From: Bythopirellula goksoeyrii
Lineage (GTDB): Bacteria; Planctomycetota; Planctomycetia; Pirellulales; Lacipirellulaceae
Assembly (NCBI RefSeq): GCF_008065115.1
Contig: NZ_CP042913.1
Span: 1,214,338 to 1,278,337 of the forward strand
Direction of reading: 5' to 3'
Length of the DNA stretch: 64,000 nt
Part shown: piece after piece, positions 16,524-26,271 of the stretch
How positions within the stretch are numbered: the first letter of the stretch is position 1
How the letters are laid out: each line of letters starts with the position of its first letter
Translations under genes and position numbers: made by a program
The notes under the pieces: model-generated
What the model was told of the DNA's origin: nothing
The model's database searches: none
Seen by the model: the letters and a program-made list of their open reading frames with translations, nothing else

Positions 16524-18803
16524 CTACTCCCGCACCGCCAACACCGCCAAGAAAGCAGGCACGACAATCGTCCGCACCACAAAGGTATCAAGCAAGATCC
16601 CCAGCGTGAGGGCAAAACCAAGCTCTATCATGCCATTGAGTTCACTGGTTGTCATCGACACGAAGGTGCCTGCCATGATAATACCGCAACTAGTAATGAT
16701 ACCCCCCGTTTGGACAACGGCCCTTTTTAATCCGGCGAGTAGTTGGCCGGAGCGTTGTTCTTCGAGAACGCGACTGACCAGATAAATGTTATAGTCTTGC
16801 CCCACAGCAACCAAGAGCACGAACAGAAACAAGGGCACCTTCCAGTCGAGTCCCACGTAGCTCTCACCCCGAATGAGCGAGAAGAGAAGCTCACTGATCC
16901 CGATGGTGACTAAGTAACTTAGCACAACGGTCACAATCAAGAAACAGGAGACGACTATCCGACGCAACAGCACGACCAATACTAAGAGAACTGCGAATAT
17001 GACCAACAGCTCAATGAGAAACCGATCTTGAAGTGTAATTCGTTCTAAGTCGCGGATACCAACTGTTGGACCAGCCAGTGCAAATTTTGCCTCATGCCAA
17101 GGCGAGTGAATGTCGGCTGATATCTCTGCGAGCTTTTCCTCGACTGCATTGCTAATGGCTACCGCTTCTCGCGAGAAAGGTTGTGCGTCGAGAATGAGAA
17201 AAAGCCTAGTAACCCGTCCCGCCATCCCGGGAGCTTGAGAAACGAAAACGGCTTGCGTCAGGGGACTCCCTTTGGCAGCAAGTGCTATTAGACCCTCGCT
17301 GGAAAATAGACTCACGGTGCCGGGTGGATCTCCCAGGGGCTGATACAGACTACGCACTTGCTCAACTCCCAATATTTCATTGAGTGGCTTTGCTAACTCT
17401 GCAATCGTGAGTTGACCATCCACCGAATCCAAATTCCCCGAGGGCACCTCAGCCAAGACCACCAGGGGGCCAATCTCACCCGGCGGAAAATACTGCTTAA
17501 GCATATCCGTTCCATGACGGGAAGTTCGTTCTGGAGCCAATTCACCTAACAAGTCGTAGGTAACATTTACATTCCATCCATACCATGCAAGAGGCAAAGC
17601 AGCTGCAAGACACAGTACGAGAATCTTACCTGGGCGACGGAGAATACCATCCGACAATCGCTCCCAGAAAGATTGCCAATATATATTATCAGAAGTCGAT
17701 TCATTGCCACGCTCAATGACGGCCCCTAATCGCGTAGATAACAATGCTGGAACGAATGTCAGACAAGCCAGCAAGGTAACTGCCAAACAAATCGCGATGG
17801 TCGGTCCACTGTAGGCAAACTTCCCAAACTGAGCAAAACCCATCATCGCCAAACCAACAATCGTCGTCAGGGCGCTAGCCACCAGCGCCGTGCCAACATG
17901 CTGCATTGCACCGACGAGAGAATCGCGTAGGGACAGTCCCTCTGAGCGATGTTCGCGAAAGCGGGCTGTCAGAAACAGGCAGTAGTCGGTACCCGAGCCA
18001 AAGAGGATAACGATGACGAAGATCTTGGTGGTAGTGAACACTTCGATGCGGGGCAAGGCATCCGGGTGAAGTTGACTCCACCCTGCCAGAATGGCAAGCA
18101 AGTCGATCGAGACGGTGGTCGCGACGCCAATTGCAAACATCGGCACGAGTACCAACCACGGCGAACGGTATATCAGTAGAAGCGCGACTGCCACGAGCAA
18201 TAAGGTGGTCGTATGCGTGTTCTGCACACTCTCGGCGGCCGCACTGAGCATGTCACCCCCGATTGCCGCGGAACCGGTGATTCCGATTACCAAGCCAGCT
18301 GGGGTCACATTAGATGCGTCCTTTAAAACCTGCTTCGCACGCTGTAGTAGCTCGATGTTTTGGGTCGCCATGAACTCATTGGTCAGCCGCACTACCACTC
18401 GCACGGCCTGACCGGACTTGCTGCGAAGTGAAGACCCAATTGCAGGGGTCTTCTCGTTCCATACGTCGACAATGTTTTCACTTAGCGCCTCACCGATCTT
18501 ATGTCCCAATAAAATGGCAAACTCCCGATCATCGAGCGAGAGTACGCCTTCAGGCCGGGCAACTACCAGGACCATTTGACTCTTGGAAACGTCCTCAGGA
18601 AACGCAGCCAAATTGAACTTCTGCCCCTGAGCGATGGCCGTGTCGGGTGGGAGCTGTTCCAGATCACCATCACGAGCCACTGAGGACCATGCAGGAGAAA
18701 AGATACGCAAGCAGCATGCTGCCAAGACCCAAGCCAAGATGACCCACCAGCGATGGTCGTAGATTGCTCGTCCAAGAGCTGCGAATCGCTGCTGCAAATC
18801 CAT
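16524..18803 (-). CDS. MMPL/RND-family transporter
   Basis: A 759-residue inner-membrane protein has the MmpL layout: an N-terminal helix, a large periplasmic loop (about 40-190), five helices, a second helix and loop (about 395-565), and five more helices. The two Asp-Tyr pairs used for proton relay in this family are present as GSGTDYCLFLTARF (near 270) and AVGQDYNIYLVSRV (near 665). Members export lipids or other hydrophobic substrates. No lipid-synthesis gene is adjacent, and a separate promoter or terminator was not found. The substrate is unknown; location next to the exopolysaccharide locus may be chance. Confidence 0.88.
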   Translation of the reverse strand: MDLQQRFAALGRAIYDHRWWVILAWVLAACCLRIFSPAWSSVARDGDLEQLPPDTAIAQGQKFNLAAFPEDVSKSQMVLVVARPEGVLSLDDREFAILLGHKIGEALSENIVDVWNEKTPAIGSSLRSKSGQAVRVVVRLTNEFMATQNIELLQRAKQVLKDASNVTPAGLVIGITGSAAIGGDMLSAAAESVQNTHTTTLLLVAVALLLIYRSPWLVLVPMFAIGVATTVSIDLLAILAGWSQLHPDALPRIEVFTTTKIFVIVILFGSGTDYCLFLTARFREHRSEGLSLRDSLVGAMQHVGTALVASALTTIVGLAMMGFAQFGKFAYSGPTIAICLAVTLLACLTFVPALLSTRLGAVIERGNESTSDNIYWQSFWERLSDGILRRPGKILVLCLAAALPLAWYGWNVNVTYDLLGELAPERTSRHGTDMLKQYFPPGEIGPLVVLAEVPSGNLDSVDGQLTIAELAKPLNEILGVEQVRSLYQPLGDPPGTVSLFSSEGLIALAAKGSPLTQAVFVSQAPGMAGRVTRLFLILDAQPFSREAVAISNAVEEKLAEISADIHSPWHEAKFALAGPTVGIRDLERITLQDRFLIELLVIFAVLLVLVVLLRRIVVSCFLIVTVVLSYLVTIGISELLFSLIRGESYVGLDWKVPLFLFVLLVAVGQDYNIYLVSRVLEEQRSGQLLAGLKRAVVQTGGIITSCGIIMAGTFVSMTTSELNGMIELGFALTLGILLDTFVVRTIVVPAFLAVLAVRE

Positions 18804-18982
18804 TGTGGGTGTCCAGAGGTGGTCGATTTAGACTTCTGTTGTTGGTAGCCCTTTAGTCGTTACTTCCGAAGAGCATAGCACATGCACAGGTCAGACCACA
18901 GCACACAGTCCCTGCATTCAGGCATCCTATTTTCCGTCTTTCCCGACTTCGCAGGAATAGTGGAGAGGTCAGAATGTCCATG

Positions 18983-19022
18983 AAAAAAGCGACGTCGAAC
19001 CAAATCAGAGGTTCGACGCCGC
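18983..19022 (-). terminator. Rho-independent terminator after the Wzc-like gene
   Basis: On the minus strand the hairpin GCGGCGTCGAACC ... GGTTCGACGTCGC (one mismatch bulge, loop of 8) is followed by TTTTTT. It lies 31 bases past the stop of the gene ending at 19053. Confidence 0.85.
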
Positions 19023-19052
19023 ATAGTTCTAATGGGAAATGAGTCAGAGAGT

Positions 19053-21341
19053 TCACTCTTCCTTGGCAGCAGCAATCCGCTTGGCCTTGCTCTGTCCGCT
19101 CTGAATCCGAGTGATGCGGCGATCCGCTTTGAACGGCATGCCGTTGACCACACAACCAATCAGTCGGATACCCAAGTTCTTGAGCAATTCAGAGGCCTGA
19201 TGAATACTTCGAACTCCACTGTGGTCACGCAACACGGTGAGGATTGCCCCATCAATGTACTGACCAATCGACAACGAGTCAGAAAGTCCGAGAATCGGGG
19301 CACCATCAATAATCACAAAGTCGAATTCGCCCCTCAGCTTTTCAAAGATGGGCTGCAATTGATCGGTTGCCAAAGCATGGATAGCATCCATATCACATTG
19401 ACCAGCAGTCATGAGCCAAAGACCCTCAGTACTTGTAGGGCGAACGGCGTCCGCGATCTCTATTTCGGATCGCACGAGTTCGCTCACGCCATCTTCCAAG
19501 GGCATTCCAAACAACTTGTGCAATGAGGGGTCACGGAGATCACCGTCGATTAAGAGCGTCCGTCGGCCTGCTCGTGTCAAACTCAGTGCCAGGTGGCTAG
19601 CTACAGTGGTTGATCCCTCCATCGAAGAGGGGCTGGCCACCAACACGATCTGGCGAGGTCGCGAGGTTGAGTCGTGCATCAAGGTAGCGCGGACATTGTC
19701 GATGGACTCTGCGAGCTGAGCCGCCGTGGTGCTGCCTGGCGCCATCGCTTTGCGTGAGGCGACCGACGGCAAGACACCGAGAACTCGGATACCCAGACCT
19801 TCATCAACATCCTCTGGGGAATTCAACTTCCGACGGCGAAATTCCAGCAAGGCGACTCCATAACAAGTCAGGCAGAACGCCGCCAGCCCGCCGATCGAGG
19901 CGATTGCATAACGCTGGTAGACATTGATTTTCTCCGTGGAGAACGCGTTTTGCATAACTTTAATTCTGTCAGGTGATGCTTCCTGTACTTTCCAACTCCG
20001 TAGCCTCCAGTCCATTTGACGCTCAATCTCTTGTAGCGACTCAACCTCGGCAGTGAGCATCGAAAGTTCACCATTTTCTTGGCCGAGTGCCTCGATCTCT
20101 TCTTTCTTGGTATCGAGATCATTCTGCAAATCGGTAATAGACTGATTCAGAGCGTTGCGACGCATGATGTACTCAGTCATCACCTGCTGCATCGCATCGT
20201 TGGGGGCATTTTTCAGCTGAGCTGCAAGATCTCGTTCTCGCTGAGCTCGATATTGTCTTTCCGCTTCGCGAACGCTGGCCATTCCTTGTTGCAATCGTTT
20301 GATCTCAGGAGAAGAAGGTCTTTTGGTGAGTGACTGCAATTGGCGAAGCTGCTGTGAAAGAGCATATTGCTCTTGTTGATATCCTTGAATGGTAGGATCA
20401 GCGTCCAGTTCGGCGTCAATGGCCTGTTTCATTGCCGTGGGGCTCGTGAGTGCACGCGCCTGAAGTTCCCGATTAACCTCCAGATCAACCAATTGTTCTT
20501 TCGCTTCAAAAATCCGTTGGTTCAGCGAGCCAACGTCGCGAATTAACATATTAAGCTCCGCGGAAGCATTAGGCGAACCTGCCCCTTTAAGTTCCTTTTG
20601 GAGCGTTTGCATCTTGTCGATTTTCCCACGTAATTCGACCAAAAGCTGTTTGTGCAATTTATCCATGCTGAGGTGTGTCTCAGACTTACTGATTTCTGCC
20701 GCAGCGAGCACTTCTTGCTTGTAGGCATCAACCACTGCATCGATGATCATTTTCATTTCTTTAGGGTCTTCATCCCCCTCATAGCTGATCATGAGTATCT
20801 TACTCTCACCAGGGAAGGAAACCCGCAGTTCATCCTGGAGCCACGTAAGCTCATCCGGACGATTTTTAACGACTGCGTTGAGTTCACGGATGTCGCCACG
20901 ATTGAGTGCAGCCATCAAGACAAACTGACTTTTCAGCAACGTGAGTTGCGTTTGTTGGAAAATCTCAAATTCTTTTGGGTTCATTGTTCGAGTCTTTTCA
21001 CCCAACATGTCCTCAGACTCTTGATCCTCCACCTGCAAGTAGGCCACCACTTGCGATGAGAGGGGAAAAAGCCACATCAAAAGCAAGCCTGCCAAAATCG
21101 CACCTAGGGTGCCCAGCAGCAAAGCCGAGAGCCAGCGACGCCGCAGGCAATTCATGATCCAAGTCTGATTGAGTGGGCCGGTTAGGATCTCCGGACCGCG
21201 AGGCGGGCCTCCGGGAAATCCCCCGTTGCCGGGCGTTGCGTACGGAGCATTCGCGGGCACCATTGACTGGTTCGGCCCGTGGTTGACTGCCATCGGAGGA
21301 TACATAACCTCAGAACCATTGAATCCAGAATCTTGTTTCAT
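19053..21341 (-). CDS. Wzc-like exopolysaccharide chain-length/tyrosine-kinase-like protein with altered Walker A
   Basis: This 762-residue protein combines a Wzz-type membrane region (helix near 80), a long coiled coil (about 190-480), a second helix and a cytoplasmic BY-kinase-like domain. Walker A' (LLIDGDLRDPSLH) and Walker B (FVIIDGAPI) are present, but the P-loop reads SSMEGSTTVA: the catalytic Lys of GEGKTT is Ser577 (codon TCA at 19611-19613). The C-terminus has no Tyr cluster. It may therefore regulate polymer length without kinase activity. ATG at 21341 has AGAGAGGT upstream and is preferred to GTG at 21383. It sits beside the exosortase gene. Confidence 0.85.
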   Translation of the reverse strand: MKQDSGFNGSEVMYPPMAVNHGPNQSMVPANAPYATPGNGGFPGGPPRGPEILTGPLNQTWIMNCLRRRWLSALLLGTLGAILAGLLLMWLFPLSSQVVAYLQVEDQESEDMLGEKTRTMNPKEFEIFQQTQLTLLKSQFVLMAALNRGDIRELNAVVKNRPDELTWLQDELRVSFPGESKILMISYEGDEDPKEMKMIIDAVVDAYKQEVLAAAEISKSETHLSMDKLHKQLLVELRGKIDKMQTLQKELKGAGSPNASAELNMLIRDVGSLNQRIFEAKEQLVDLEVNRELQARALTSPTAMKQAIDAELDADPTIQGYQQEQYALSQQLRQLQSLTKRPSSPEIKRLQQGMASVREAERQYRAQRERDLAAQLKNAPNDAMQQVMTEYIMRRNALNQSITDLQNDLDTKKEEIEALGQENGELSMLTAEVESLQEIERQMDWRLRSWKVQEASPDRIKVMQNAFSTEKINVYQRYAIASIGGLAAFCLTCYGVALLEFRRRKLNSPEDVDEGLGIRVLGVLPSVASRKAMAPGSTTAAQLAESIDNVRATLMHDSTSRPRQIVLVASPSSMEGSTTVASHLALSLTRAGRRTLLIDGDLRDPSLHKLFGMPLEDGVSELVRSEIEIADAVRPTSTEGLWLMTAGQCDMDAIHALATDQLQPIFEKLRGEFDFVIIDGAPILGLSDSLSIGQYIDGAILTVLRDHSGVRSIHQASELLKNLGIRLIGCVVNGMPFKADRRITRIQSGQSKAKRIAAAKEE

Positions 21342-21554
21342 CGAAAACCTCTCTGAAAAACGCTCGATTTGCGGCAATGCCACCTATGGTGACTTGTTCG
21401 CAAATCATGACAACGCAAACTAAAATGGGCCGGGGAAGGCTGGGAATGTCAGGTTCGCTGGGAAAAGTAGTTGGCAATTCAGCATCTGGCGATCCCTTGT
21501 CCGACAGCTCCCCCTGCCATGGGGAAGTCGTGGACTTCCGTTGCAACTCTTGCT

Positions 21555-21570
21555 CGCAACTCCCGGGCCA
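21555..21570 (-). promoter_or_regulatory. Sigma-54-type promoter upstream of the Wzc-like gene
   Basis: On the minus strand TGGCCCG-GGAG-TTGCG matches 10 of 12 positions of TGGCACG-N4-TTGCW with exact GG-N10-GC spacing. The predicted start is near 21544, leaving a 5' leader of about 200 bases. Sigma-54 control is known for some PEP-CTERM/exosortase systems (PrsK/PrsR). Confidence 0.6.
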
Positions 21571-21757
21571 AATCCTCTGCCCGGCTCTATCTACCTCTCA
21601 GAAACGCGAATAACGCGATTCACACCAAGCGCCATGTTTACCATTTTCACCGGCAGGTGGTCTCCGGGCAACACGTCAAAGGGCAAATGATCAGGTAACT
21701 GCTAACGTATGACTAATCAAGAATCCTGGACATTGGTCATTGTGCCTTGGTCATTCC
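21571..21757. other. Rest of the spacer between exosortase and Wzc-like genes
   Basis: The 416 bases between the two genes (21342-21757) hold the sigma-54-like site and, near 21700-21765, short repeated words (TTGGTCATTGTGCCTTGGTCATT). No coding frame is convincing. Confidence 0.4.
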
Positions 21758-22693
21758 TTATCCGTGGGCTGCTCCAAAACTCGCATAATCGTCAGATTCA
21801 ATAGGAACAGTCAACTTGGAAAGCAAAGTCAACTCGATCCACAGGAAGCCGAGCGCAATCGGCATCATCGCCAGACCGGCCCAATTGTGTATGTAATGGT
21901 GAATAGCATCATTATCAGGAAAAGCCAGGTAAAGTAGGGCAGTCAGGGTTATGCGAATAACGTTCGTCGCCAGGGCGACAGGAATCGCAAAAACGAGTAT
22001 CGTCAATCGATCCCACCATGGCCGATCGATGACCATCGCTAAAGCCACGGACATCGCGCCAAAGATAGTGCCCATTCGCAACCCGCTACAAGCATCAGCC
22101 ACCTCCAAGGGTAGCTTCTCGATGATGATGTGACTCCCTTCGCGTAGCGCGGGGATCCCCAGCAATTGCAATGTCCATGTACTCCACATCGCTGCTAGCG
22201 TTTGTAGCTTCAATAGAACCGTGTTCTCAAGCTTTGAGGGCAATGGGAACATAAACACCAAGAAGGCAACTGGAGGGCCTGCCCACTTTAACATGTCATA
22301 CCCACCTACAATCAGGCACACTCCCAAAAGTGCTCCGATGTAGCTCAGACGGTCAAGGGGATTCATATCAAGATACGACGCATACAGTCGAACGAGCAGG
22401 CACCCAAGTACTATGGCCACTCCGATCCACCGCTCGATGCTAGGAACTGCCGTAAGTCGCTTGCGACGAAACCAGAACAGTCCTGCTGCAAATACGGGGA
22501 TAATGTAACCATGCGAATACAGCCCATCCGACCAAGAATGCGCGGTGAATTCCAGCATGTTGAAGTAGCCGAGAGTAAGTAAGAGAACCAACACTCCGAA
22601 ACAAATCCAAGCCGCCTGCTCTTGGGAATGGCTTAGGTGGTCGGAGTGGTCCTCACTCTCAAAGGAGGAAAAAGCATGAGTAGGGCTGGCCAT
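21758..22693 (-). CDS. Exosortase (EpsH/Xrt family)
   Basis: Exosortase is the membrane transpeptidase-like enzyme thought to cleave PEP-CTERM proteins and attach them at the surface. The 311-residue protein has about eight hydrophobic helices and all three conserved catalytic positions: Cys202 in EVADACSGLRMG, Arg247 in NVIRIT and His269 in YIHNWAG. Its likely substrates include at least six PEP-CTERM proteins in this window. It is transcribed away from the Wza-like gene and upstream of the Wzc-like gene. A planctomycete XrtU-type assignment is plausible but was not tested. Confidence 0.9.
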   Translation of the reverse strand: MASPTHAFSSFESEDHSDHLSHSQEQAAWICFGVLVLLLTLGYFNMLEFTAHSWSDGLYSHGYIIPVFAAGLFWFRRKRLTAVPSIERWIGVAIVLGCLLVRLYASYLDMNPLDRLSYIGALLGVCLIVGGYDMLKWAGPPVAFLVFMFPLPSKLENTVLLKLQTLAAMWSTWTLQLLGIPALREGSHIIIEKLPLEVADACSGLRMGTIFGAMSVALAMVIDRPWWDRLTILVFAIPVALATNVIRITLTALLYLAFPDNDAIHHYIHNWAGLAMMPIALGFLWIELTLLSKLTVPIESDDYASFGAAHG

Positions 22694-22759
22694 AAATGGT
22701 TAATCCGCGAATGTATAATGATTTCTGAGTAATGCTATACGTCTTGCTTTTGGAGAGTC

Positions 22760-22775
22760 TGCTGTGTCCGAACCA
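22760..22775 (-). promoter_or_regulatory. Possible sigma-54-type promoter of the exosortase gene
   Basis: TGGTTCG-GACA-CAGCA on the minus strand matches 8 of 12 consensus positions with correct GG-N10-GC spacing. It would start transcription near 22749, 56 bases ahead of the exosortase start codon. Confidence 0.4.
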
Positions 22776-23334
22776 TAATCATGCACCGCAAGTTTGCGAA
22801 CAAAACGGTCGTCTAGCTTGGGGATTGCCCAGGGCACAAGAATTTCATTCTTTGTCCGCTCGATTACCTTGCGGGGGGGCTGCCTGCCCCCTCATCGCCA
22901 GCTCTTGGCAGTAGAGTCGCGCTAAGCACCTAGTACTTGAGAATAAGCGTGATCCAAAAAGCTGTCAAACGCTTAGCTCCCTTCACAGGCATCAGAACCC
23001 CTTATTCTCACTGGAGTTAGGTCGGTGATAGCAGATCTACTGATTCTAGTGGCCGGGCAAGAGGCAGATCTCATCAAGGAATCCCAATTTCAACTTTGCG
23101 TAACAGGAACTTGGAAAGGCTCCTCTAACCATCGCTTTGCTATCACGACCAATTGAGGCAGCTAGCTCTGTTTTTGAGGCTTTTCCTCGGTTTTTCGAAC
23201 TCGGATCAAAGTCAGTGTTAAACCTTACCGATTATAGGCATTGTAGCTGTCAGGAAACAGCTGCCGGTTGCAGGGTGCTTTGCATGCTGTTGACCTGCCA
23301 TTGCGAATCCCCTCGCTAGAAGTGAGAGTCTCAA
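22776..23334. other. Divergent intergenic region between exosortase and export genes
   Basis: No coding frame is convincing in this stretch. It contains a weak sigma-54-like site on the plus strand (TGGCAG-TAGAGTC-GCG, 22906-22921, 8 of 12), and a 9-bp inverted repeat GAGAATAAG/CTTATTCTC (about 22939 and 23000) separated by about 55 bases, either of which could regulate the exopolysaccharide genes. Confidence 0.4.
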
Positions 23335-24402
23335 ATGATACTCAGCAACAGTCGACAAACAGGTTTAGCCAAGACACTGGCGGTTTTTGCAGTGTTGCTG
23401 GGTAGTTCAGGATGTACTGCCTTTCTCGCCCCGCGCGATCCCTTCCCAGCCACTCCGCCAGAACCTCCTATTGAGAGTTCTGTACCGCGTGAACTGGAGA
23501 AGGTGACTTTGCCTCGCTACGTAATCGAGCCTCCCGATATTTTGCTTGTAGAAGGAGTGAAACTCGTACCAAAATCACCTCACAAAATTGAGACTTTCGA
23601 CGCTCTTCTTGTCCGAGTATCGGGCGCCTTCCCAGACAAGCCCATCGACGATGCTTACTCTGTCGACGCCGATGGTAGCATCAATCTGGGGCCGGCCTAC
23701 GGTCGGATTAAAGTGACTGGACTTACCTTGGAAGAAGCTGAGGACGAAGTTCGCCGACAACTCTCCCAAATACTGACCGATGTCGATGTTTCAATATCAC
23801 TCTTGCAGTCTGCAGGTGCCCAAGCCGTCACGGGTCAACACTTGGTTGGGCCGGATGGCAGGGTCAACTTGGGGACTTATGGTTCGGCATTTGTTGCTGG
23901 CATGACTATTGAGGAAGCCAAGGCTGCGATCGAAGAGCAATTGAGCTTGAAACTTGAGAGCCCCGAGGTGTTTGTCGACGTCTTAGCCTACAACAGCAAG
24001 CTCTACTACGTGATTACCCAAGGAGGTGGCTTCGGCGACGACGTCACGCGCCTTCCGATTACGGGCAATGAGACTGTGCTCGATGCGGTCGCGTCGATTG
24101 GTGGTATTTCTCAGGTTTCCTCGTCAAGAATGTGGATTGCCCGTCCGGCACCAAATGGTGTGGGATGTGAGCAGATTCTACCCGTCAACTGGGAAGATAT
24201 CAGCCGCGGTGCTGCGACGGCAACGAATTACCAGCTCATGCCGGGCGACCGACTATTTATCGCCCAAGATCGCTATACAGCAGGAACGGCTACCGTGGCA
24301 AAGATCCTGCGACCTTTCGAGTCGATCTTCGGATTCATGTCACTTAGCACCTCGGCACTCAACCAGATTGCTCGGTTCGGCTTAAGCAATTTCAGTAACT
24401 AA
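23335..24402 (+). CDS. Polysaccharide export lipoprotein, Wza/OtnA-like
   Basis: A 355-residue outer-membrane export protein has a signal peptide ending in a lipobox (LGSSGC, Cys27). A Poly_export domain follows (YVIEPPDILLV near 63, then YSVDADGSINLGPAYGRIKV), then SLBB-type repeats (QHLVGPDGRVNLGTYG and a second copy near 228). Wza proteins form the channel that carries capsule or exopolysaccharide across the outer membrane. It starts a plus-strand group with the unknown secreted protein and EpsI, opposite to the exosortase. Confidence 0.9.
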   Translation: MILSNSRQTGLAKTLAVFAVLLGSSGCTAFLAPRDPFPATPPEPPIESSVPRELEKVTLPRYVIEPPDILLVEGVKLVPKSPHKIETFDALLVRVSGAFPDKPIDDAYSVDADGSINLGPAYGRIKVTGLTLEEAEDEVRRQLSQILTDVDVSISLLQSAGAQAVTGQHLVGPDGRVNLGTYGSAFVAGMTIEEAKAAIEEQLSLKLESPEVFVDVLAYNSKLYYVITQGGGFGDDVTRLPITGNETVLDAVASIGGISQVSSSRMWIARPAPNGVGCEQILPVNWEDISRGAATATNYQLMPGDRLFIAQDRYTAGTATVAKILRPFESIFGFMSLSTSALNQIARFGLSNFSN

Positions 24403-24476
24403 CGATCTCGGGAACACCCTTCCAGATCACCACTTGACTTAATAAATAGCAACTCTGCATGTACAAAGGATGTAAC

Positions 24477-25277
24477 ATGGCTCGCGCGTCAAAACTCGGT
24501 ATGGGAATAGTTGGATTGGGGCTATCCATGGAGTTGCTGCTAGGAATGGCCGGGCAAAGTGATGCTCTGGCCAACGAGTGCCAGCCCCCTACGCCCTGCC
24601 CCTGTGCGGCAGACGGAACATGTCATCCCAAAAGCGACACGTGGGGTAGTTATAAAACTCGCTGGCGGCCCTGGCCTGGAGATAAGGTTGGCTTGACTCC
24701 TGATGAAGCTGAAGATACCAAAAGCAACATCAAGCAAAATTTGCCTACCTACCAACCGCCTCGCCCTGAGCAGGAAGAACTCCGTGGGCCTGCTAAGAAG
24801 TCCCCAGCATCGGGTGCCGCCACACCGGATGCCTCAGATGCAGTTCCTCAAGCCGAACCGGCCGCAGAGGGTGCTGATCCGGCTGGGCAAGAATTCGAGT
24901 TGCCAGGCCTACCAGGAATTCCAGAATTCGACCCCCAGGGTTACTTGCCTCCCGGAAGACCTCAGCTACTTCCTCAGCCTGAAGATGGACCACCTGCTTT
25001 GCCACAGAGCCTTAGCGCATCGCTCGCAGAGACACCATCCTATATAGCGCCACGAAGCCAGCCTCAATCTGGCCCAACCGTTGTAGCCAACCAGAGTCAC
25101 TCTGCTGCAATTCCCACCGTGGTGGGCCACGTTGTTCAGGCAACGGCGGAGTTTCAGCAGGCGAGTGAGATTCAACTCACCAATCCGGCTGCAGCGAATA
25201 TCTACAAGCCGACTGACGACGAACTGCATCAAGCGATCTACATCGAGTCCAGCGACATCTCAGCAAGCAACGAATAG
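24477..25277 (+). CDS. Proline-rich exported protein of unknown function
   Basis: A 266-residue protein has a signal peptide (MARASKLGMGIV..., cleaved near ALA-NE), a Cys-Pro-rich segment (CQPPTPCPCAADGTC), the motif SDTWGSYKTRWRPWPGD and then a long Pro-, Ala- and Glu-rich low-complexity tail. I recognise the TRWRPWPG-type motif as recurring in planctomycete exported proteins but know no function. ATG at 24477 is preferred over 24459 because the hydrophobic leader begins there. The position between Wza-like and EpsI genes suggests a role in the envelope polymer system. Confidence 0.7.
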   Translation: MARASKLGMGIVGLGLSMELLLGMAGQSDALANECQPPTPCPCAADGTCHPKSDTWGSYKTRWRPWPGDKVGLTPDEAEDTKSNIKQNLPTYQPPRPEQEELRGPAKKSPASGAATPDASDAVPQAEPAAEGADPAGQEFELPGLPGIPEFDPQGYLPPGRPQLLPQPEDGPPALPQSLSASLAETPSYIAPRSQPQSGPTVVANQSHSAAIPTVVGHVVQATAEFQQASEIQLTNPAAANIYKPTDDELHQAIYIESSDISASNE

Positions 25278-25493
25278 AGTCGTGGATCTAGACCACTTCG
25301 AGAATCGATTTCCAACTGCTTCATGCATGCTTGTCGTAGTGAGATAGAACGGATTGTTCCGCTGCTAGCGATTATAGGCCTGAGCAGCCCCGTACTACCG
25401 GTTCGCGCTTTGGGCAATTCTTGACAGGTGCTCGCGGGATGCCTACCGTAATAGTAGTGCTAGCCCGTCCCATCTCACTTGTTAGAGTCTTCT

Positions 25494-26255
25494 ATGGATC
25501 GCAATCTCCTGTTACCTGCCCTGATGGGTGGGATTCTCATTGTCTCTCTATGCTTTTACGAGCAAGTCTACATGAAGGACTATTGGGGCGAACCAGGCGC
25601 CGAAGCGGCTGAGATGGGGAAGCGATTTGCCCAGGTTCCGAAGGTGATTGGCGATTGGGTCGGACAGGACCTTCCCGTAGATGAAATCGTCAAGAATACC
25701 GCAGGGGCGGTCAATTATGTCTCGCGGCGTTACAAGAATAAGAAGACCGGCCGTGAAGTGACACTATGGTTAATCGTGGGCCACTCACGCGATGTTTGCC
25801 GCCACACTCCCAACATCTGTTATCCGGCTTCCGGATTCCGCCAGGATGGAATTCAGATCAAACACCACTTGGATTTGCCATCTGGTAAGACCTCCGATTT
25901 CTTTACTGCGAAGTTCATCAAAGACGATGCCTTCGGTCGACGCGTGGAACGGGTCTTTTGGGCCTGGAATCACCCAGATCGAGATCTTTGGGAAGCTCCA
26001 GATTATCCACGCGTTCACTATGGCCTATCGCGAGCACTCTACAAAGTCTATTTCACAAGCGATGTTCTTGTGGATGAGAATACCGCCGAAGCAAATGTTG
26101 CCGCCGAATTTGCCGAGTTGATGCTTCCCAAGATCAATGAGGCACTCTTCCCGGAATCCTCTGCAGATGTCGAGTCAATCTCCGAGGAAGTGAACGTGGA
26201 TGATTCCGCGGGTTCTGCTCAAGAGACTGTCGAGGAAGAAACCACTTCCCAGTGA
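25494..26255 (+). CDS. epsI: EpsI-family (DUF3485) exosortase-associated protein
   Basis: A 253-residue protein has one N-terminal membrane helix (LPALMGGILIVSLCFYEQ) and an EpsI domain: PKVIGDWVGQDLPVD, then VNYVSRRYKNKKTGREVTLW and GHSRDVCRHTPNICYPASGF. EpsI accompanies exosortase/EPS loci in many bacteria; its biochemical role is not established. The C-terminus is a Glu/Ser/Val-rich tail absent from typical members. ATG at 25494 fits the membrane segment better than TTG at 25479. A terminator follows. Confidence 0.85.
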   Translation: MDRNLLLPALMGGILIVSLCFYEQVYMKDYWGEPGAEAAEMGKRFAQVPKVIGDWVGQDLPVDEIVKNTAGAVNYVSRRYKNKKTGREVTLWLIVGHSRDVCRHTPNICYPASGFRQDGIQIKHHLDLPSGKTSDFFTAKFIKDDAFGRRVERVFWAWNHPDRDLWEAPDYPRVHYGLSRALYKVYFTSDVLVDENTAEANVAAEFAELMLPKINEALFPESSADVESISEEVNVDDSAGSAQETVEEETTSQ

Positions 26256-26271
26256 ACGCTCGACTAAGTTC

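Noticed and set aside
22939-23010. Inverted repeat GAGAATAAG/CTTATTCTC as an operator
   Set aside because: The arms are 9 bp and about 55 bases apart in a 640-bp spacer. Chance is possible, so it is only mentioned in the spacer entry.
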